A DNA stretch of 64,000 nt from RGIG4079 sp045531405 (lineage in GTDB: Bacteria; Bacteroidota; Bacteroidia; Bacteroidales; Muribaculaceae). The notes under the pieces were generated by a model, which saw nothing but the letters and a program-made list of their open reading frames with translations, had not been told where the DNA came from and did not search any database. The DNA lies in NCBI GenBank assembly GCA_045531405.1, contig JAZSDX010000030.1, positions 1-64,000 of the forward strand. The letters run 5' to 3'. This document shows, in pieces, positions 1-9,324 of the stretch (its first letter is position 1; the number at the start of each line of letters is the position of its first letter). Position numbers and translations under genes: made by a program.

Positions 1-12
1 TATGATTGTTTC

Positions 13-87
13 GCGTCTGTCAGACGCATTTGTGTAGATTGTAATAACCGGAGGTTTCGGTCTTTGACCTCAACCACGCGGTTATTA
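13..87. repeat. Cluster of inverted repeats
   Basis: A 7-bp perfect palindrome GCGTCTG-T-CAGACGC lies at 13-27. It is followed by a nested inverted repeat: the outer arms TAATAACCG (42-50) and CGGTTATTA (79-87) pair perfectly over 9 bp, and the inner arms GAGGT (51-55) and ACCTC (67-71) pair over 5 bp, with an unpaired segment 72-78. This could be a structured RNA, a terminator of a gene beyond the edge, or a dispersed intergenic repeat. Nothing in the window decides between these. Confidence 0.45.
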
Positions 88-293
88 TAGACGCTTCGCT
101 TTCATGTGCTTCGCACTACTTCAATGATTTAATCATATATAGGGGGCTTGTAATTTACAACATGAACTCTCAATCGCATAAATTCAGCAACTAAACCCTC
201 TTTTTAATGCTCTACCGACGTTTCCTGGACAGCAATAGATTTTTATAGTGTTACTATTATCACCTGGTAGCACTGATAACACCGATAACACAA

Positions 294-321
294 CAACGGC
301 TCCCATTGCTGGAAGCCGTTG
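294..321 (-). terminator. Candidate terminator hairpin after nuoN
   Basis: The arms CAACGGCT (294-301) and AGCCGTTG (314-321) form a perfect 8-bp stem with a 12-nt loop, 30 bp beyond the nuoN stop codon. On the minus strand the hairpin is followed by TTGTGTTATC rather than a clean T run, so intrinsic termination is plausible but not certain. It is the only strong hairpin after the last gene of the cluster. Confidence 0.5.
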
Positions 322-351
322 CTATTCTATTGTGATTTTAATTAAATCTTC

Positions 352-1827
352 TTAGAAGATACTTGCAATTGATGTTACACCTTCAGTAAGACCGAGAAGT
401 GAGTTGTAAACACAACTTGCGATACCGAGGATGATGATACCTGCTACACAAATCCACATTGCTGTGCGTTCTGAGCAAGCCGATTTGAAGTTTGCAATCT
501 TACATTCATCTTGGTGGATAAACATTGCTTTCACTACAAGGAGATAGTAGTAGAGTGAAATGATAGTGTTAATCAACGCAATCAACACGAGCACATAGAT
601 AGCGATGCTACCTTGTTCGATGGCTCCTGTGAAGATGAAGAATTTGCTGAAGAAACCTGCAAATGGAGGGATACCTGCCAATGAGAACATTGCAAGCATC
701 ATAGTGAACGACAAGCGTGGATTGGTTTTGTATAATCCTTTGTAATCATCCATGCTCACCATGCCGGTATTGTTTTCAATGGCTTGAATCACACCAAAGG
801 CAGCGAGGTTAGAGAAGATATACACGAGGATATAATACATCAATGATGAAACACCTGTTGCAGTCATTGCAATCACACCAAGCATGATATAACCGGCTTG
901 TGACACTGATGAGAATGCCAAGAAGCGTTTCATGTTGCGTTGGCGAATAGCAAAGAGGTTACCGATAGTGATGGTGAGGATAATCAACGCATAGAGCATC
1001 CATTCCCACACTTGTGAGTAAACTGTGCCAAACACTTGTGCCATAATCACCAAGAATGCAAATGCAGCAGCACCTTTAGAGATTACCGAAAGGTAAGAAG
1101 TTACTGATGTAGGAGCACCTTGATAAACATCGGCAGTCCACAAGTGGAAAGGCACCAATGAAAGTTTGAAACCGATACCGGCAATTACAAATGCAACAGC
1201 TACGATGAGCATCACACCTTGTTCTGCTACGATTTTTGAAGCGATAGCATCAAAGTAGAGCGAACCTGTGAGAGCATATACAAATGACAAGCCCATCAAG
1301 AATACAGCCGATGAGAATACAGCAGTGAGGATGTATTTGATTGCTGCTTCGTGGCTTTCAACGCGTTTCTTGTCGAAAGCTACCATTACTGCCAATGGCA
1401 ATGATGCAGCTTCAAGGCCGATAACGAACAACAAGAAGTGACGAGCTGAAATCATCAAGTACATACCAAACAAAGTAACGAGCAACAATTCGTAGAATTC
1501 ACCACGGCGAATTACTTGATCTTCGCTATTAGCCCATCTCATTGATTGAATGAATACGATAAACACACCTATGTTAAGAATGTTTTTGATGGCTACAACG
1601 ATTGCCGATGTATTATACATTCCGGCAAAAGCATCGGTAGCACATGCACCATTCAAACATGGGCAGAAAAATCCATAAAGAGTAAAGATACCAAACAACA
1701 TTGTTGTTATACCTGCAAGCGCACCTTGCGACTTTTTAGGCATAAAGGCATCATAGAAGAAGACAAATAGAAATATGACTAACAATCCTATTTCTTGCTT
1801 CATTGCTAAAAATTGTGAGTAATCCAT
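352..1827 (-). CDS. nuoN: NADH-quinone oxidoreductase subunit N
   Basis: NuoN is one of three antiporter-like membrane subunits of respiratory complex I, forming a proton channel in the inner membrane arm. The 491-aa protein is almost entirely hydrophobic helices, as expected for the 14-helix Proton_antipo_M family. The conserved membrane glutamate is seen as E139 in FVIGLEAASLPL, and the FHLWTADVYQGAPTSV segment matches the conserved helix 7-8 region. It is the last gene of the cluster, 12 bp after nuoM, and a hairpin lies 30 bp past its stop. The ATG at 1827 is the only sensible start. Length is normal for the family. Confidence 0.96.
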   Translation of the reverse strand: MDYSQFLAMKQEIGLLVIFLFVFFYDAFMPKKSQGALAGITTMLFGIFTLYGFFCPCLNGACATDAFAGMYNTSAIVVAIKNILNIGVFIVFIQSMRWANSEDQVIRRGEFYELLLVTLFGMYLMISARHFLLFVIGLEAASLPLAVMVAFDKKRVESHEAAIKYILTAVFSSAVFLMGLSFVYALTGSLYFDAIASKIVAEQGVMLIVAVAFVIAGIGFKLSLVPFHLWTADVYQGAPTSVTSYLSVISKGAAAFAFLVIMAQVFGTVYSQVWEWMLYALIILTITIGNLFAIRQRNMKRFLAFSSVSQAGYIMLGVIAMTATGVSSLMYYILVYIFSNLAAFGVIQAIENNTGMVSMDDYKGLYKTNPRLSFTMMLAMFSLAGIPPFAGFFSKFFIFTGAIEQGSIAIYVLVLIALINTIISLYYYLLVVKAMFIHQDECKIANFKSACSERTAMWICVAGIIILGIASCVYNSLLGLTEGVTSIASIF

Positions 1828-1839
1828 TTCTACTTAATC

Positions 1840-3363
1840 TTATTTAATTAAACCTAATACTGTAAAAAACTCGGGATCAAATGTGAACTTAATCAAGTCA
1901 CTGAAGAAATTGGGGAAACAACCGATAGCTGCTACACACACAATGAGAGTGATAGCCGAAAAACGTTCCCACCAAGTAGCATCGGTCAATTGCAAGTGGT
2001 GTTCATCTTGAACAGGACCGAAGAGCAATTTACCTACCACACGTAGGATATATACCGCTGTGATTACGATTGAACAGCAAGCTACAATTGTGAACACACG
2101 GTGGAACATATCGGCGTGTTGGAATGAACCCACGAAGATTGTCATTTCGGCTACGAAACCACTCAAGCCGGGAAGACCGAGCGATGCCATACCGGCAATT
2201 ACGTAACATACTGCCAAGAATGGCATAATCTTCATCAAGCCACCCATTTCTCGAATGTCGCGAGTGTGAGTACGACCATAAATCATACCGATAAGTGCAA
2301 AGAACAATGCTGTCATCAAACCGTGAGAGAGCATTTGCATGATAGCACCTGTCATTGCAGTGGTGTTGAGCATCAAAATTGCAAACAACACAAGACCACA
2401 GTGGCTCACTGATGAATAAGCGTTGATATACTTAAGGTCGGTTTGAACACATGCGCTAAATGCTCCATAAACAACCGATATACCTGTGAGAATCAAGAAA
2501 ATCCAAGCAAGTTCGTTAGCAGCTTCGGGCATGAGATACATTGACACGCGGAAGCAACCATATCCCCCAAGTTTCATCAACACACCGGCGTGAAGCATTG
2601 ACACGGCAGTAGGTGCTGAAGCGTGACCGTCGGGACTCCATGTGTGGAATGGGAACATTGCACCAAGAACACCGAAACCAACGAATGTCATAGGGAATAA
2701 GAAATATTGCCAATTCTTATCAATTGCATGATTTTGAGCAATCTCAACAATATTCCAAGTGAGTTGACCACCTTCGGGTGCTGAGTGGAAGTAGATACCA
2801 ATGAGACCGAGCATCAAAAATGCCGAGCCACCCATCAACATCAAAGTTAGTTTCATTGCTGAATATTCTTTGCGACCTGTACCCCAAAGACCGATAAGAA
2901 GGTACATAGGGATAAGTGCAACTTCATAGAACATGAACATTGTAAACAAGTCGATTGAGATAAAGAACCCAAACACACCTGTTGACAATAGAATCAACCA
3001 CAAGAAGAAATCCTTTGGTAGTGGATTGATTTTCCATGAAGCGAATGAGCCGGCAAATACGATGATAGCTGAAAGCAAAATCATAGCAACAGAGATACCA
3101 TCAACACCAATAGCAAGATTGATATTGAGTGGACCAAACCAGCTCCATGAGTCGGTATATAGCATTTGAGCTGTTTCACCTGCAGCACGAAGTGCGAGGT
3201 AATCTACCAATAAGTAAACCGAGAGTGCAACTAATGCAGTTGAACCAACAACAGCAACAGTGCGAATCTGCTTCAAATTGTCTTTTTGGCAGAGGAATAA
3301 TCCGAGCAACATGAGCACCGGGATTATCACGAAATATAATAATATATTTAATCCAAATAACAT
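1840..3363 (-). CDS. nuoM: NADH-quinone oxidoreductase subunit M
   Basis: NuoM is the second antiporter-like proton-pumping subunit of complex I. The 507-aa protein has many hydrophobic helices and the conserved glutamate E147 in FMFYEVALIPMYLLIG, which corresponds to the essential helix-5 glutamate of the family. FPFHTWSPDGHASAPTAVSML is the conserved helix 7-8 region; it has SPDGH where many relatives have LPDAH. The C-terminal part carries LSGFVAEMTIFVG, another family signature. The gene lies 33 bp after nuoL and 12 bp before nuoN, so they should share a transcript. No sign of frameshift or truncation. Confidence 0.96.
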   Translation of the reverse strand: MLFGLNILLYFVIIPVLMLLGLFLCQKDNLKQIRTVAVVGSTALVALSVYLLVDYLALRAAGETAQMLYTDSWSWFGPLNINLAIGVDGISVAMILLSAIIVFAGSFASWKINPLPKDFFLWLILLSTGVFGFFISIDLFTMFMFYEVALIPMYLLIGLWGTGRKEYSAMKLTLMLMGGSAFLMLGLIGIYFHSAPEGGQLTWNIVEIAQNHAIDKNWQYFLFPMTFVGFGVLGAMFPFHTWSPDGHASAPTAVSMLHAGVLMKLGGYGCFRVSMYLMPEAANELAWIFLILTGISVVYGAFSACVQTDLKYINAYSSVSHCGLVLFAILMLNTTAMTGAIMQMLSHGLMTALFFALIGMIYGRTHTRDIREMGGLMKIMPFLAVCYVIAGMASLGLPGLSGFVAEMTIFVGSFQHADMFHRVFTIVACCSIVITAVYILRVVGKLLFGPVQDEHHLQLTDATWWERFSAITLIVCVAAIGCFPNFFSDLIKFTFDPEFFTVLGLIK

Positions 3364-3396
3364 AATTTCTAATTTTTTAGATTTGCACCATTGTTA

Positions 3397-5325
3397 TTAA
3401 ATCACACACACAATCATTACACCTGCAAGGATTAAAGCACCAAGAAGGTAAACCCATACATATTGTTGTACACTACCCGATTGCAAACCTTTGATTTTCT
3501 CTGATGCATAGTTGGTCATAGTCGCGAAACTATCCATTGTTCCGTCGATGATGTGACGGTCAAACCATGCGATAGGACGGCTCACTAAGTTAAAGATAAT
3601 CTTGTGAGTGATGAAGATATAAAGTTCGTCGAAGTAGAAACGATTGTAAGCTGCAGTCCACAAACCCTTCATAGAGTTTTTCATCTTTGTTGGGATTGCA
3701 TTTTCTTTGCGATACATCACTGTAGCAAGAGCAATTGCACACACGGCAACAACGATGCTGGTAGTAGCCACTGTCCAATCAAGGTGAATGATATATTCAT
3801 GACCATTCCATGTTACGAATTCTCCGAAAGGAATGAATCCGGCTACACATGAAACAGTTGCAAGGATAATCAATGGCAATGACATTGTCCAAGGACCATC
3901 GTGTGGAGTGTGGTGTCCATAATCAGGATTATTCCACCAGAAGATGCGATAGTAAAGACGGAACATATAGAATGCAGTCAAACCGGCAACAGCTGTCATC
4001 CATATACCCCAAAGTGGGCTGTTGTTAAATGCCGCAGTGAGGATTTCATCTTTTGAGAAGAAACCTGCAAATGGAGGAATACCTGCGATAGCAAGACAGC
4101 CAATGAGGAATGTGATGTGAGTAATTGGCATATATTTGCGAAGACCACCCATTGATGTGTAATCGTTAGAGTGAACTGCGTGAATCAATGCACCTGCACC
4201 CAAGAACAAGAGAGCCTTGAACATAGCATGTGTAAACAAGTGGAACATTGAAGCCATATATCCAAGACCTTCGTGGAACTCAGGACGAGCAACACCAAGT
4301 GACACTACCATGAACGCAATTTGTGAAATGGTTGAGAACGCAAGCACGCGTTTGATGTCAATTTGTGTACAAGCCACGATTGCAGCATAGAGAGCTGTCA
4401 ACGCACCCACTACGGTTACGATTTCTAATGCTGTTTCTTGAACGATGTAAACAGGGAACATACGAGCCACCAAGAACACACCGGCAACAACCATTGTAGC
4501 AGCGTGGATAAGAGCCGAAACAGGAGTTGGACCTTCCATCGCATCTGGCAACCAAATGTGAAGTGGCATCATAGCCGATTTACCCATACCTCCCATAAAG
4601 ATGAGAACCAAGCCCCATGTCAACACTGAACCACCCATAAACATTGCACCTTCAGTGCTTGCAAATGCCAATTCAGGATTTGATGTCATGGTTACGAAGT
4701 CGAATGTTGAGCTATAGAATGAGAGAATGAGAATACCAATCAAGAAACCAAGGTCGGCAAAGCGAGTAACGATAAACGCTTTCTTAGAAGCTGAAACAGC
4801 CGATGGTTTTGTATAGTAAAAACCAATCAAAAGATAAGATGATGCACCCACGAGCTCCCAGAAGATATACATTTGGAAGATGTTGGTAGCAACAACCAAT
4901 CCCAACATTGAGAAACTAAACAATGAAAGGAATGCATAATAGCGTTGGAACCCTTTTTCACCGTGCATATAGCCAAGGCTATAAAGATGCACCATAAATG
5001 AGATTGTGGTAATAACCACAAGCATCATCGCTGAAATAGGATCAAGAAGGAAACCGAGTTTGATAATCAATTTTTCGGTAAATTCCAACCAAGTATAGTC
5101 GAATACTGCATGTTGCAAACGTTCACCGGCTGCATTGATAAACAATTCGCTGCCGCTGAAGAAATATTGATATGCAGTGGTATAAGCAAGCACCAAGGCA
5201 GTACCCATACCCAATGTACCGAGCCAACCGGCAAGCTTATGGCTCATCTTATTCCCAAATAGTCCCAACACGAGGAACATTCCTAAGGGAATAGCTAAAA
5301 TCATTAAAGGCATTGTAATATCCAT
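3397..5325 (-). CDS. nuoL: NADH-quinone oxidoreductase subunit L
   Basis: NuoL is the distal antiporter-like subunit of complex I; in known structures its C-terminal lateral helix runs along the membrane arm. The 642-aa length is full size. Visible signatures are E157 in YIFWELVGASSYLLIGF, GGMGKSAMMPLHIWLPDAMEGPTPVSALIHAATMV in the helix 7-8 region (residues 240-280), and FHLFTHAMFKALLFLGAGA further on. A polar stretch near residues 530-600 precedes the last helix, as expected for the lateral helix. It follows nuoK by only 5 bp and precedes nuoM by 33 bp. Confidence 0.97.
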   Translation of the reverse strand: MDITMPLMILAIPLGMFLVLGLFGNKMSHKLAGWLGTLGMGTALVLAYTTAYQYFFSGSELFINAAGERLQHAVFDYTWLEFTEKLIIKLGFLLDPISAMMLVVITTISFMVHLYSLGYMHGEKGFQRYYAFLSLFSFSMLGLVVATNIFQMYIFWELVGASSYLLIGFYYTKPSAVSASKKAFIVTRFADLGFLIGILILSFYSSTFDFVTMTSNPELAFASTEGAMFMGGSVLTWGLVLIFMGGMGKSAMMPLHIWLPDAMEGPTPVSALIHAATMVVAGVFLVARMFPVYIVQETALEIVTVVGALTALYAAIVACTQIDIKRVLAFSTISQIAFMVVSLGVARPEFHEGLGYMASMFHLFTHAMFKALLFLGAGALIHAVHSNDYTSMGGLRKYMPITHITFLIGCLAIAGIPPFAGFFSKDEILTAAFNNSPLWGIWMTAVAGLTAFYMFRLYYRIFWWNNPDYGHHTPHDGPWTMSLPLIILATVSCVAGFIPFGEFVTWNGHEYIIHLDWTVATTSIVVAVCAIALATVMYRKENAIPTKMKNSMKGLWTAAYNRFYFDELYIFITHKIIFNLVSRPIAWFDRHIIDGTMDSFATMTNYASEKIKGLQSGSVQQYVWVYLLGALILAGVMIVCVI

Positions 5326-5330
5326 AGCGC

Positions 5331-5642
5331 TTAAAATTTCATTTCGTTAACGTCTTCAACATCGATGTTCTTAGCCACACGGAAAAGGTTGATGATGATT
5401 GCAATAGCCAAGGCTGTTTCGGCAGCTGCGATTGCAATAGCGAAGAGTGTGAAGAACATACCTTCCATCTGTCCGGGGAACAAGAAACGGTTAAAGACTA
5501 CAAAGTTAATATCAACAGCATTGAGCATTAACTCAAGTGAGATTAATATCGCAATCATGTTTTTACGGGTAATAAACCCATAAACACCACAGCAAAACAT
5601 TATTAAGCTGGGAATAATATAATATAACATCGTAAGTTCCAT
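5331..5642 (-). CDS. nuoK: NADH-quinone oxidoreductase subunit K
   Basis: NuoK is a small three-helix subunit of the complex I membrane arm. The 103-aa protein carries the two membrane glutamates typical of the family: E37 in SLELMLNAVDINFV and E75 in AAAETALAIAI. These buried residues are part of the proton-transfer path in characterised enzymes. It begins 6 bp after nuoJ and ends 5 bp before nuoL, so translation of the three is probably coupled. Length and composition are ordinary. Confidence 0.96.
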   Translation of the reverse strand: MELTMLYYIIPSLIMFCCGVYGFITRKNMIAILISLELMLNAVDINFVVFNRFLFPGQMEGMFFTLFAIAIAAAETALAIAIIINLFRVAKNIDVEDVNEMKF

Positions 5643-5648
5643 AATCGA

Positions 5649-6164
5649 TTATCTTTTACGAGCGACAACGATGCCACCAATTATACATGCGAGTAATAAC
5701 ACACTGATTGCTTCAAAAGGCAATAAATACTGACCGGCACCTGTTCCCATCAAATTTTCACCAAGTTTGTCCATGGTGATAGCTTCCATTGATGGCAAAG
5801 TCTTAAATAGGTCGGCACAACGGCTAAACAAAGCATAACCGGCAACTACAAGAGTGGCACCGGCAGCAATCAAGCCAAGAAAATGCTTTTTTGAAGTAAG
5901 TTTTGCACTGTTGTCACCTGGACGGCTTGTCAACAAAATTGAGAAGACAAACAACACAACAATACCACCTGCATATACAGCAATCTGAACAGCTCCTAAA
6001 AACTCATAATCGAGTTGGAAATATATTCCGGCTGTTGCAAAAAGCGTAAATAGCAAGTAGGTTGCCGAACGCAAAATTTTGCGAGAAGTGACAGTCAGTA
6101 CCGAAAAGACAATAATCGATAGCACGATTATGCCTAAAATAATGATACTTCCTACTGATTCCAT
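5649..6164 (-). CDS. nuoJ: NADH-quinone oxidoreductase subunit J
   Basis: NuoJ is a five-helix membrane subunit of complex I, placed between the quinone-binding part and the antiporter-like subunits. The 171-aa protein shows hydrophobic helices and the family segment GAVQIAVYAGGIVVLFVFSILLTS (residues about 58-81), which corresponds to the helix-3 region. It starts 12 bp after nuoI and ends 6 bp before nuoK. The order I-J-K-L-M-N is the standard one. Confidence 0.95.
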   Translation of the reverse strand: MESVGSIIILGIIVLSIIVFSVLTVTSRKILRSATYLLFTLFATAGIYFQLDYEFLGAVQIAVYAGGIVVLFVFSILLTSRPGDNSAKLTSKKHFLGLIAAGATLVVAGYALFSRCADLFKTLPSMEAITMDKLGENLMGTGAGQYLLPFEAISVLLLACIIGGIVVARKR

Positions 6165-6176
6165 ATATTATAATTT

Positions 6177-6806
6177 TTATTTTTCCTCGTTAGTTTTAGC
6201 AGCTTCATCAGCTTTAGGAGCCTCTGTTGCCGATTTTTCTTCAGATGCTACGGCAGCTTTCTTTGCAGCTGCGGCAGCCTTAGCTGCTGCAATCTTAGCC
6301 TCACGTTCGGCAGCTGCTTTTGCTATTTGTTCGGGTGTTGGAGCCGGTTCTTCTTTTTCAGGAAGATAATTGAGTTGCTTCACAAGTTTTTCACGAGTAA
6401 ACACAGCTTGTTCAAAATCATTAGAAAAATCCAATGCATCTTGAGGACAAGATGTTACACACAACTGACAGAATGTACAACTACCCAAGTCATAAACATA
6501 TTTATCTAACTTGCGTTTTTTCTTTCCGTCCCATGTATCCACCATTTTGGTTGTAAGAGTAATTGTACCATTAGGGCAATTACGTTCACAAATTCCACAT
6601 GCGATACATTTATGATTTCCTTCCTCATCATACTTGAGTTCCAAAATCGCACGGAAACGCTCGGAAACCTTTACGGTGTCACGATGTTCGGGATATTTTT
6701 CAGTAATCTTAGGTGTCACAAATTCTTTACCGGTGATTTGCATACCCTTTACAAGGCTTGCCAACCCGGCACCTAATGATGAAAAATAATCTTTTACACT
6801 ACCCAT
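6177..6806 (-). CDS. nuoI: NADH-quinone oxidoreductase subunit I with Ala/Lys-rich tail
   Basis: NuoI carries two [4Fe-4S] clusters (N6a and N6b) in the complex I connecting arm that relay electrons towards cluster N2 in NuoB. The two ferredoxin-type motifs are clear: C67-x2-C70-x2-C73-x3-C77P and C110-x2-C113-x2-C116-x3-C120P. From about residue 151 to 209 the protein continues as a charged, alanine- and lysine-rich tail that looks like a helix or disordered segment and is not part of the core fold, so this NuoI is longer than the usual 150-180 aa. It is the first nuo gene after the ATP synthase block, 42 bp downstream of atpG. Function is secure; the role of the tail is unknown. Confidence 0.95.
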   Translation of the reverse strand: MGSVKDYFSSLGAGLASLVKGMQITGKEFVTPKITEKYPEHRDTVKVSERFRAILELKYDEEGNHKCIACGICERNCPNGTITLTTKMVDTWDGKKKRKLDKYVYDLGSCTFCQLCVTSCPQDALDFSNDFEQAVFTREKLVKQLNYLPEKEEPAPTPEQIAKAAAEREAKIAAAKAAAAAKKAAVASEEKSATEAPKADEAAKTNEEK

Positions 6807-6848
6807 AGAATTAAGTCTAAATCTATATTATTAAGTTATTATTATTTC

Positions 6849-7733
6849 TTATCTCACTTGTCCACCAACGATATCAAGCAACTCATTTGTGATGCTTTGT
6901 TGACGAAGTTTATTATATTCTAATCTTAATTGGTCAAGCAATTTTTTCGCATTATCATTTGCACTTTGCATTGCCATCACACGTGCGGCTTGTTCCGATG
7001 CACGATTTTCTGTGAAGAGTTCTTGCAATGTAGAAAGCAAGAACAATGGCAATACCGATGAAAATATTTGATTTACATCGGGTTCAAACAAATATGGTCG
7101 CGATGATGCTATTTTTTTATCAGCAGGCATAAACGACTCTTGCACCACAGGTAGCAACTGTTCAACGCGAGGACGCTGACGGCTCATGCTCACAAAATTC
7201 ATATAGAGCACATCGACCTTGTCGGTCTCACCTTGGAGGAATTGACCTTGCAACTGAGCCATAAACGCCTTCACACCATCAGCCTCAGTTTTTGAGTTTA
7301 CACCTTCAACTGATTCTACCGTAACTGCTCCATGTGCAATTTTATGCGAAGCTTTATACATCTTTGAACCTACAGCTATCACTCTCACTTTTACATTTTC
7401 GCCATATGTAGTGCGATAATACTGTATGCGTTCTAATAATTGCTTGAATATATTCACATTATAGGCACCGCAAAGACCATCATCAGAGCCCAACACCACG
7501 ATGCTCACATGTTTCACTTCGCGAGCTTCGAGTAAAGGAGAGACAAACTGAGCATCGGCACTCAATAAATTGGCTATTATATTTTCAATTTGAGTGCGAA
7601 AAGGTAGCTGACGTTTCAACGCCTGCTCTGCCTTATGCATTTTTGCCGAAGAAATCATCTTCATCGCTCCGGTAATCTTCTCTGACGAAGCCACCGAGCC
7701 GATTCTTCCTTTTAATTCTCTTAACGTTGCCAT
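6849..7733 (-). CDS. atpG: F1Fo ATP synthase gamma subunit
   Basis: The gamma subunit is the rotating central stalk of F1 that couples the c-ring to the catalytic alpha3beta3 head. The 294-aa protein starts with the family signature RIGSVASSEKITGAMKMISSAK and ends with the long C-terminal helix that enters the head (ARVMAMQSANDNAKKLLDQLRLEYNK...). The central part contains SDDGLCGAYN, the conserved Rossmann-like domain segment. It is the last gene of the ATP synthase set, 13 bp after atpA, and is followed 42 bp later by nuoI. Confidence 0.96.
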   Translation of the reverse strand: MATLRELKGRIGSVASSEKITGAMKMISSAKMHKAEQALKRQLPFRTQIENIIANLLSADAQFVSPLLEAREVKHVSIVVLGSDDGLCGAYNVNIFKQLLERIQYYRTTYGENVKVRVIAVGSKMYKASHKIAHGAVTVESVEGVNSKTEADGVKAFMAQLQGQFLQGETDKVDVLYMNFVSMSRQRPRVEQLLPVVQESFMPADKKIASSRPYLFEPDVNQIFSSVLPLFLLSTLQELFTENRASEQAARVMAMQSANDNAKKLLDQLRLEYNKLRQQSITNELLDIVGGQVR

Positions 7734-7746
7734 CTAAATATTCAGT

Positions 7747-9321
7747 TTAATAACGGCTTGCTATTTCATTTGCCACTGCTGTGATTTTTGCCTCAACTTC
7801 TTCATTGAGCTGACCTGCACGAAGCAAATCCAACACATCAGCTTGATGTTTTGCGTGAAGCATTTGAATGAATTGTTTTTCAAATTCTGCCACTTTATCC
7901 ATAGGCACATTTTGCAACAACCCTTTCACACCACAATATATTACTGCAACCTCTTCTTCTACCAACATTGGACGATATTGAGGTTGGATAAGTAAGCGTT
8001 CGTTTTTACGTCCTTTGTCAATTACACGAGCTGTTACAGGGTCAATATCTCCACCAAATTTGGTGAATGACTCAAGTTCACGGAATTGAGCTTGGTCAAT
8101 CTTAAGCGTACCTGCCACCTTTTTCATTGACTTGATTTGAGCACTACCACCAACACGAGATACAGAAAGACCCACATTGATTGCCGGACGAATACCTCGG
8201 TTGAACAATGCTGTTTCAAGGAATATCTGCCCATCAGTAATAGAAATTACGTTGGTAGGAATATATGCCGAAACGTCGCCTGCTTGTGTTTCAATAACAG
8301 GAAGTGCTGTGAGCGAACCACCACCTTTCACCATTGGCTTGAGTACATCGGGAAGGTCGTTCATATTTGATGCTACTTCTTGGTTGTCGATAATCTTAGC
8401 TGCACGCTCAAGCAAGCGAGAGTGTAGATAGAAAATATCACCGGGATATGCTTCACGACCCGAAGGACGCTTCAAAATCAATGATATTTCACGATAAGCA
8501 ACTGCTTGTTTTGACAAGTCATCATACACAATCAATGCATCGCGACCAGTATCACGAATATATTCACCAATAGCCACACCGGCAAATGGTGAGTAATAAC
8601 GCATTGCAGCCGAGTCGGAAGCCGATGCTGCAACAACAACAGTGTAATCCAATGCTCCATTTTGGCGCAAAGTATCAACGGTTGCTGCAATTGAAGAGGC
8701 TTTTTGACCGATTGCTACATATATACAATATACAGGCTTACCTTCTTCAAAACTCTTGCGTTGATTAATAATCGTATCTATTGCAATGGCAGTCTTACCA
8801 ATTTGACGGTCGCCGATGATAAGTTCACGTTGACCTCTACCTATGGGCACCATTGAGTCAATAGCCTTAATACCGGTTTGTAATGGTTGTTTTACCGGTT
8901 GACGGAATATTACACCGGGAGCCTTACGTTCAAGTGGTAAATCAATTAAATCGCCGTCAATAGGACCACGACCATCAATTGGCTCACCCAAAACATTGAT
9001 AACTCGGCCAAACAAACCCTCACCCACCGGGATAGAAGCAATCTTACCGGTGCGTTTCACGGTCATATTTTCGGTTACTTTATTAACGTCGTTAAGCAAA
9101 ATAACCCCCACGTTGCTTTCCTCTAAGTTTAGTGCAACGCCTTTAACACCATTTTCAAACTCAACAAGTTCGTTTGCACACACATTATCAAGTCCAAAAA
9201 CGTGGGCAACACCGTCACCAACTTCAAGGACCGTACCAACTTCTTCAAACGAAACCTTAGAGTTTACATTTTCAAGTTGTTGTTTTAATACTTCAGATAT
9301 CTCGCTTGGATTAATCATCAC
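7747..9321 (-). CDS. atpA: F1Fo ATP synthase alpha subunit
   Basis: Alpha is the non-catalytic nucleotide-binding subunit of the F1 head. The 524-aa protein has the N-terminal beta-barrel domain, a P-loop at residues 170-177 (GDRQIGKT) and the characteristic VGLSVSRVGGSAQ segment near the alpha/beta signature. The P-loop has Ile where GDRQTGKT is usual; this position is variable in Walker A motifs, so binding should be kept. Two ATG codons stand in a row at the start (9321 and 9318); I kept the first. It begins 3 bp after atpH, suggesting translational coupling. Confidence 0.97.
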   Translation of the reverse strand: MMINPSEISEVLKQQLENVNSKVSFEEVGTVLEVGDGVAHVFGLDNVCANELVEFENGVKGVALNLEESNVGVILLNDVNKVTENMTVKRTGKIASIPVGEGLFGRVINVLGEPIDGRGPIDGDLIDLPLERKAPGVIFRQPVKQPLQTGIKAIDSMVPIGRGQRELIIGDRQIGKTAIAIDTIINQRKSFEEGKPVYCIYVAIGQKASSIAATVDTLRQNGALDYTVVVAASASDSAAMRYYSPFAGVAIGEYIRDTGRDALIVYDDLSKQAVAYREISLILKRPSGREAYPGDIFYLHSRLLERAAKIIDNQEVASNMNDLPDVLKPMVKGGGSLTALPVIETQAGDVSAYIPTNVISITDGQIFLETALFNRGIRPAINVGLSVSRVGGSAQIKSMKKVAGTLKIDQAQFRELESFTKFGGDIDPVTARVIDKGRKNERLLIQPQYRPMLVEEEVAVIYCGVKGLLQNVPMDKVAEFEKQFIQMLHAKHQADVLDLLRAGQLNEEVEAKITAVANEIASRY

Positions 9322-9324
9322 AAA

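Larger units (their letters stand above)
1..351. other. Intergenic left edge with inverted repeats
   Basis: I see no coding region here. The first 120 bp are rich in short inverted repeats, listed separately. A hairpin just past the nuoN stop is the likely end of the large minus-strand energy operon. The stretch from about 120 to 290 is AT-rich and shows nothing I can name. A gene beyond the left edge cannot be assessed. Confidence 0.5.
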
